This document shows, in pieces, positions 60,862 to 64,000 of a stretch of 64,000 nucleotides of DNA. The stretch covers positions 28,285 through 92,284 of the forward strand of contig NZ_JTGN01000006.1 in the NCBI RefSeq assembly GCF_000797495.1, written 5' to 3'. How positions within the stretch are numbered: position 1 is the stretch's first letter; every line of letters starts with the position of its first letter. This stretch comes from Robinsoniella peoriensis. Lineage in GTDB: Bacteria; Bacillota; Clostridia; Lachnospirales; Lachnospiraceae. Both the position numbers and the translations under genes were made by a program. The notes under the pieces were generated by a model. The model saw only the letters and a program-made list of their open reading frames with translations, was not told the DNA's origin and did not search any database.

Positions 60862-62556
60862 GTGACGAAAATGATGAATGAGACAGTTGATTATGCGCAA
60901 TTTGACATACTTCCTGCAGGAGTCTGTGAGTTTCTGGGAGACGAGGCGCTGTCTTTGACGTATGTGAATACTACTTTTCATGCAATGCTGGGTTATGAAA
61001 AACGGCAGGAAATGCCGTCTGAAATGAAGGAACTGGTGTTAAAAGAAGACTGGGAAGAAATGTGTAATATGGCTGGCTTCTGTCCCGGCAATCCGGCTGC
61101 AACTCTGGAGCTGGAGGTTCGGATGAAGAAAAAGAATGGAGATACCGGCTGGTTTATGCTGCGATGTAAAGGCGACAGTGAACGGACCAGCAGAATCATG
61201 TGTATCTGCCTGGATTTTAGCCTTCGCAAAGATGCAGTCGAAGGATTGTATGGGCAGGAAGAAACATATCGTTTGATTGTATGGGAACACACGAAGAAAA
61301 TGGCAGCCCGTTATGAACTGGATACAGAAATATTATATTTGTATGAAAAATCATCGGAGTTTTTTGACCGCCAGGTTATTGAAAACATGCCGGAGACCTT
61401 CATAACGGAAGGAATGGTGGCAGAAGAAAGCCAGGAAGAATACCGTGAGTTTTTCAAAAGGATGAAAGCGGGAATCCCAGCCTCTGATACCATTGTGAAA
61501 ATCAACCACAGACTGAACCGTCAGGTCTGGCTGCGCCATGACTATACGATTACCGATGATGGGCGCTTTGCAGTGATATCCATGGAAGATATGACCAAAG
61601 CTCATGAAAAAGAGATCGAACATGAGCGGTGGAAACGTTCTTATGAAAGCCAGCTGACGGGAAACGTAATAAATTACCGTTATAATATTACCAGAGATAC
61701 TGTGGAGTATATCAAGGGGACTATGGGAGAAGAAATCCCTAAAAGTGCGCGTACTTCCTTTACGGCAGCGGCCGCATATGTATGGGAACACTTCATATAT
61801 AAAGAAGATCAGGAAAATTACAAGATTATGTTCTCTTATGCCAACTTGATGAAACGCTATTGCGAAGGTATCAAAACTCTGCATTGTGAGTTCCGGCGTC
61901 TGAATCCGGAAGGAAATTACTTTTGGGTAGAAGGCGACATACAGCTGATACAGGACCCATACTCTAAGGACATTATTGCATTTGTGGCCTTAAACGACAT
62001 TGATGAGAAAAAGAAAGAAGAATTCCAACTGCAGTACCGGCTGGAAAATGATGACCTCACCGGTGTTCTGAACCGGGCGGAGGCTGTGAAAAAGGTAACA
62101 AAGATGTTAGTGAAAAGTGAAAAACGCCATAACCATGGATTTGTTATGGTAGACATTGATAATTTTAAAATGCTGAATGATTCTTACGGGCATATCATCG
62201 GAGACCAGGTCTTAAAAGAAATTGCCTATACGTTAAAAAGTGCCGGAAAGGCGGATGATGTGATAGCAAGACTTGGCGGAGATGAGTTTGTCATTTGTAT
62301 GAAAAACGTTGGGAACAGCCATGCTCTTGAAAAACGCCTGGAAACCCTCCGTAAAAGAGTTGCCCGCTGGGTCAATGGGGATATCGAAATATCAGCCAGT
62401 ATCGGGGCAGCTATGTACCCCAAAGACGGCACAACCTTTACCAGTCTCTATCAAAAAGCGGACATAGCTCTTTACCGGGCAAAAGCTGAAGGCCGCAACC
62501 GGGTGGTTCTATTTGAACCTGAAATGGAATATAACAATAAAGGAGATCAATTGTAA
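60862..62556 (+). CDS. PAS-GGDEF diguanylate cyclase
   Basis: This 564-aa soluble protein has PAS-like sensors (about 5-125, 130-250, 260-385) followed by a GGDEF domain of about 390-560 with intact RLGGDEF near 472 and DIDNFKMLNDSYGH, so it is probably an active diguanylate cyclase. Sequence details (YPKDGTTF, KADIALYRAKAEGRN) resemble the first cyclase half of the protein at 9774, pointing to a shared ancestor. The start is uncertain: GTG 60862 or ATG 60871, neither with a strong ribosome site. It follows the secreted protease by 41 bases and may be co-transcribed. Confidence 0.88.
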   Translation: MTKMMNETVDYAQFDILPAGVCEFLGDEALSLTYVNTTFHAMLGYEKRQEMPSEMKELVLKEDWEEMCNMAGFCPGNPAATLELEVRMKKKNGDTGWFMLRCKGDSERTSRIMCICLDFSLRKDAVEGLYGQEETYRLIVWEHTKKMAARYELDTEILYLYEKSSEFFDRQVIENMPETFITEGMVAEESQEEYREFFKRMKAGIPASDTIVKINHRLNRQVWLRHDYTITDDGRFAVISMEDMTKAHEKEIEHERWKRSYESQLTGNVINYRYNITRDTVEYIKGTMGEEIPKSARTSFTAAAAYVWEHFIYKEDQENYKIMFSYANLMKRYCEGIKTLHCEFRRLNPEGNYFWVEGDIQLIQDPYSKDIIAFVALNDIDEKKKEEFQLQYRLENDDLTGVLNRAEAVKKVTKMLVKSEKRHNHGFVMVDIDNFKMLNDSYGHIIGDQVLKEIAYTLKSAGKADDVIARLGGDEFVICMKNVGNSHALEKRLETLRKRVARWVNGDIEISASIGAAMYPKDGTTFTSLYQKADIALYRAKAEGRNRVVLFEPEMEYNNKGDQL

Positions 62557-62585
62557 CATTTTTATGTGAAATATCCACAAAATTC

Positions 62586-62614
62586 TTGACAAAATTTTAA
62601 CTTTGTTTTATAGT
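62586..62614 (+). promoter_or_regulatory. Promoter of the fhs leader
   Basis: TTGACA (62586-62591), 17-bp spacer, TATAGT (62609-62614). Transcription begins near 62621, just before the ZTP riboswitch, and about 550 bases before fhs. Confidence 0.8.
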
Positions 62615-62632
62615 ATATATATCGTAACAAAG

Positions 62633-62708
62633 GTTTTGATTACTGACGGATAGTTGTGGAGTACCACAGGGAAATCAAAATTATATGATAAGGTCGACCG
62701 TCTGGGCA
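62633..62708 (+). ncRNA. ZTP (pfl) riboswitch
   Basis: The first stem closes with TTTTGATT (62634-62641) and AATCAAAA (62673-62680). It encloses the conserved internal-loop bases CTGACGG, the hairpin GTGGAGTACCAC and the conserved AGGGA. A variable linker follows, then the second conserved block CCGTCTGGGC, the pseudoknot hairpin. This is the pfl/ZTP pattern, which binds ZTP/ZMP and activates one-carbon and purine genes when folate is low. The GGGC also begins the terminator at 62704, the normal expression platform. fhs is a common target. Confidence 0.85.
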
Positions 62709-62739
62709 GCATTTGTTATCTATGATGTTGCCCTTTTTT
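62704..62739 (+). terminator. ZTP riboswitch terminator
   Basis: GGGCAGCAT pairs with ATGTTGCCC, followed by TTTTTT. It shares the GGGCA segment with the ZTP aptamer, so ligand binding and termination exclude each other. Confidence 0.88.
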
Positions 62740-62827
62740 AATACACTTTAGGTGTTAGAATTCTATCCGGTACCGAAAGAAATCTGCTTGACTTATTTCT
62801 TTCTATATTAAAAATTGAATAATGTTC

Positions 62828-62922
62828 AAGTAGAGTAGATGTTATACGTAAAGTGTCACCAAAGGGGGAGGCTTTTGGTGAACGAAGGAGACTTCCGCGT
62901 TATAAGATCGCTCCCGCTACTG
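62828..62922 (+). ncRNA. Tetrahydrofolate (THF-I) riboswitch
   Basis: P1 pairs AGTAG (62829-62833) with CTACT (62917-62921). Inside are the conserved core AGTAGATG, the stem TTATA / TATAA, CGTAAAGTG, and an arm CACCAAA..TTTGGTG with the GGGAGG junction. ACGAAG, CGCG and the 3' block ATCGCTCCCGCTACT complete it. These follow the order and bases of the folT/THF-I aptamer, which senses tetrahydrofolate. It lies downstream of the ZTP riboswitch and upstream of fhs. The expression platform is probably the terminator at 63016. Confidence 0.82.
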
Positions 62923-63015
62923 CGTAAAAGATGTATTGTTATTTCTATATTATTTAGAATGTGTATGGTCAGATGCTATTTCTTTGTGCAGTATAGCAGG
63001 CAGTCCCGATATTGG

Positions 63016-63062
63016 GCAGCTGTGTTATTTGCTGAGTGGCAAATGATTCAACTGCTTTTTTT
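63016..63062 (+). terminator. Terminator downstream of the THF riboswitch
   Basis: GCAGCTG..ATTTGC pairs with GCAAAT..CAACTGC (imperfect, with an internal loop), followed by TTTTTTT. It is about 95 bases after the aptamer, so an antiterminator would need to form from the bases between. Confidence 0.75.
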
Positions 63063-63167
63063 ATGGGTTAAGAATGGCAGGCAGACGCATGTCCTTACGG
63101 GGACCGTAGTATAATTTATAACGTAAATCACCGCAAAAGCGGTTAATATGAAAGGAGATATTTAACT

Positions 63168-64000
63168 ATGGGTTACAAATCAGACATCGAAATTGCACAG
63201 GAGACTACTATGTCCCCAATTACAGAAATCGCAGCAAAAGCAGGTATTGACGAGAAATATCTTGAGCAATACGGGAAATACAAAGCAAAAATTGATTACA
63301 ATCTGTTAAAAGAAAGTGATGCTCCTAACGGAAAATTAGTTCTTGTAACAGCAATCAACCCGACTCCGGCAGGTGAAGGAAAAACGACAACTACGGTAGG
63401 TCTGGCTGATGGTTTACAGAAACTGGGCAAGAACGTTATGGTTGCACTTCGTGAGCCATCTTTAGGACCGGTATTCGGTGTAAAGGGCGGCGCAGCAGGC
63501 GGCGGCTATGCACAGGTAGTTCCGATGGAAGACATCAACCTTCACTTTACAGGCGATTTCCATGCAATCGGTGCAGCCAACAACTTACTGGCAGCGATGC
63601 TGGATAACCATATCTTCCAGGGCAATGCATTAAACATCGACCCTAGAAAGATCACATGGAGAAGATGTGTGGATATGAATGACCGCCAGCTTCGTAACAT
63701 CGTAGACGGAATGGGCGGAAAGACAAACGGAATGCCTAGAGAAGATGGATATGATATCACCGTTGCATCTGAAATTATGGCAGTATTATGTCTGGCAAAA
63801 GATATCACAGATTTAAAAGAGAGACTTTCCAAGATTATCGTTGGATATACATATGGAAAAATTGCAGAGCAGAAACCGGTAACCGCAGGCGACTTAAATG
63901 CACAGGGCGCTATGACAGCACTGTTAAAAGATGCTCTGAAACCAAACCTGGTTCAGACTCTGGAACACGTGCCTGCAATCGTTCACGGCGGACCATTTGC
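63168..64000 (+). CDS. fhs: Formate-tetrahydrofolate ligase (partial, cut by window edge)
   Basis: The first 277 codons are present and the gene runs off the right edge. The P-loop-like [41 protein letters not shown] and HFTGDFHAI are signatures of the enzyme, which forms 10-formyl-THF from formate, THF and ATP. It feeds purine synthesis and, in acetogens, the methyl branch of acetate formation. AAAGGAG precedes ATG 63168, and a small CCGC/GCGG hairpin (63131-63142) stands just before it. The long leader with ZTP and THF riboswitches indicates control by purine/folate status. A weak extra promoter (-10 TATAAT at 63110) may also exist. Confidence 0.95.
   Translation, partial: MGYKSDIEIAQETTMSPITEIAAKAGIDEKYLEQYGKYKAKIDYNLLKESDAPNGKLVLVTAINPTPAGEGKTTTTVGLADGLQKLGKNVMVALREPSLGPVFGVKGGAAGGGYAQVVPMEDINLHFTGDFHAIGAANNLLAAMLDNHIFQGNALNIDPRKITWRRCVDMNDRQLRNIVDGMGGKTNGMPREDGYDITVASEIMAVLCLAKDITDLKERLSKIIVGYTYGKIAEQKPVTAGDLNAQGAMTALLKDALKPNLVQTLEHVPAIVHGGPF

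Noticed and set aside
62839..63114. A 91-codon open frame upstream of fhs
   Set aside because: It runs through the THF aptamer and the second terminator, and its composition is not protein-like. The conserved bases are explained by RNA structure.

Overview
The window reads as chromosome of a low-to-mid GC, spore-forming-lineage Firmicute, most likely a gut Lachnospiraceae (Blautia / Dorea / Ruminococcus gnavus type). The evidence is AGGAGG ribosome sites, TTGACA-N17-TATAAT promoters, YtcP/LplB-type sugar importers without a local ATPase, a host-glycan utilisation locus, Lachnospiraceae-style surface proteins (BIG2, Fn3, FIVAR), a CymR-like Rrf2 regulator, and formate-tetrahydrofolate ligase behind folate riboswitches. 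Genus and species cannot be fixed from sequence reading alone.

Layout. 0.2-2.2 kb: LacI and PadR regulators and a Cys-rich DUF3795 protein. 2.4-3.9 kb: a CNNM/CorC-type transporter behind what looks like a peptide-encoding attenuator. 3.9-5.8 kb: SOS genes (yedK-like, dinB) with a LexA box. 5.9-9.6 kb, minus strand: UMF1-type MFS protein, uracil permease and amidase, with a MITE-like repeat between the first two. 9.8-13.7 kb: a 1305-aa PAS/GGDEF/EAL protein. 13.8-21.6 kb: small membrane and unknown genes, then sulfur assimilation (two cysteine synthase paralogues, two Rrf2 regulators, MetY) and a two-part threonine/serine exporter. 21.9-27.1 kb: an Asn/Ser-rich protein, rhodanese, two YfcE-type phosphodiesterases, RlmL-like methyltransferase, membrane-anchored papain-like protease and RdgB. 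27.2-27.9 kb: six tRNAs (Pro, Gly, Arg, His, Gln, Lys) in one unit.

28.2-48.1 kb is a glycan locus. A LacI regulator diverges from an eight-gene operon: two permeases, a binding lipoprotein, and five glycoside hydrolases without signal peptides (GH29, GH20, GH2 mannosidase, GH18, GH29). Next, from its own promoter, comes a secreted 1917-aa protein combining a GH123-like module, LamG, a BNR sialidase-like propeller, BIG2, FIVAR and Fn3 modules. Together these suggest extracellular trimming, import, and cytosolic dismantling of fucosylated N-glycan cores.

48.2-64 kb: endonuclease IV, an AraR-like regulator, EamA transporter, GldA-like dehydrogenase, tRNA-Leu, an ABC-F protein behind a small ORF and two terminators (candidate attenuator), a PAS/GGDEF*/EAL protein, a GNAT acetyltransferase, a second MITE copy, a secreted papain-like protease with four BIG2 repeats, a PAS/GGDEF protein, and fhs (cut by the window edge) behind tandem ZTP and THF riboswitches.

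The most interesting signals are regulatory leaders: the Asp-rich mini-ORF/terminator ahead of the CorC-type gene, the uORF/double-terminator leader of the ABC-F gene, and the ZTP-THF tandem ahead of fhs.
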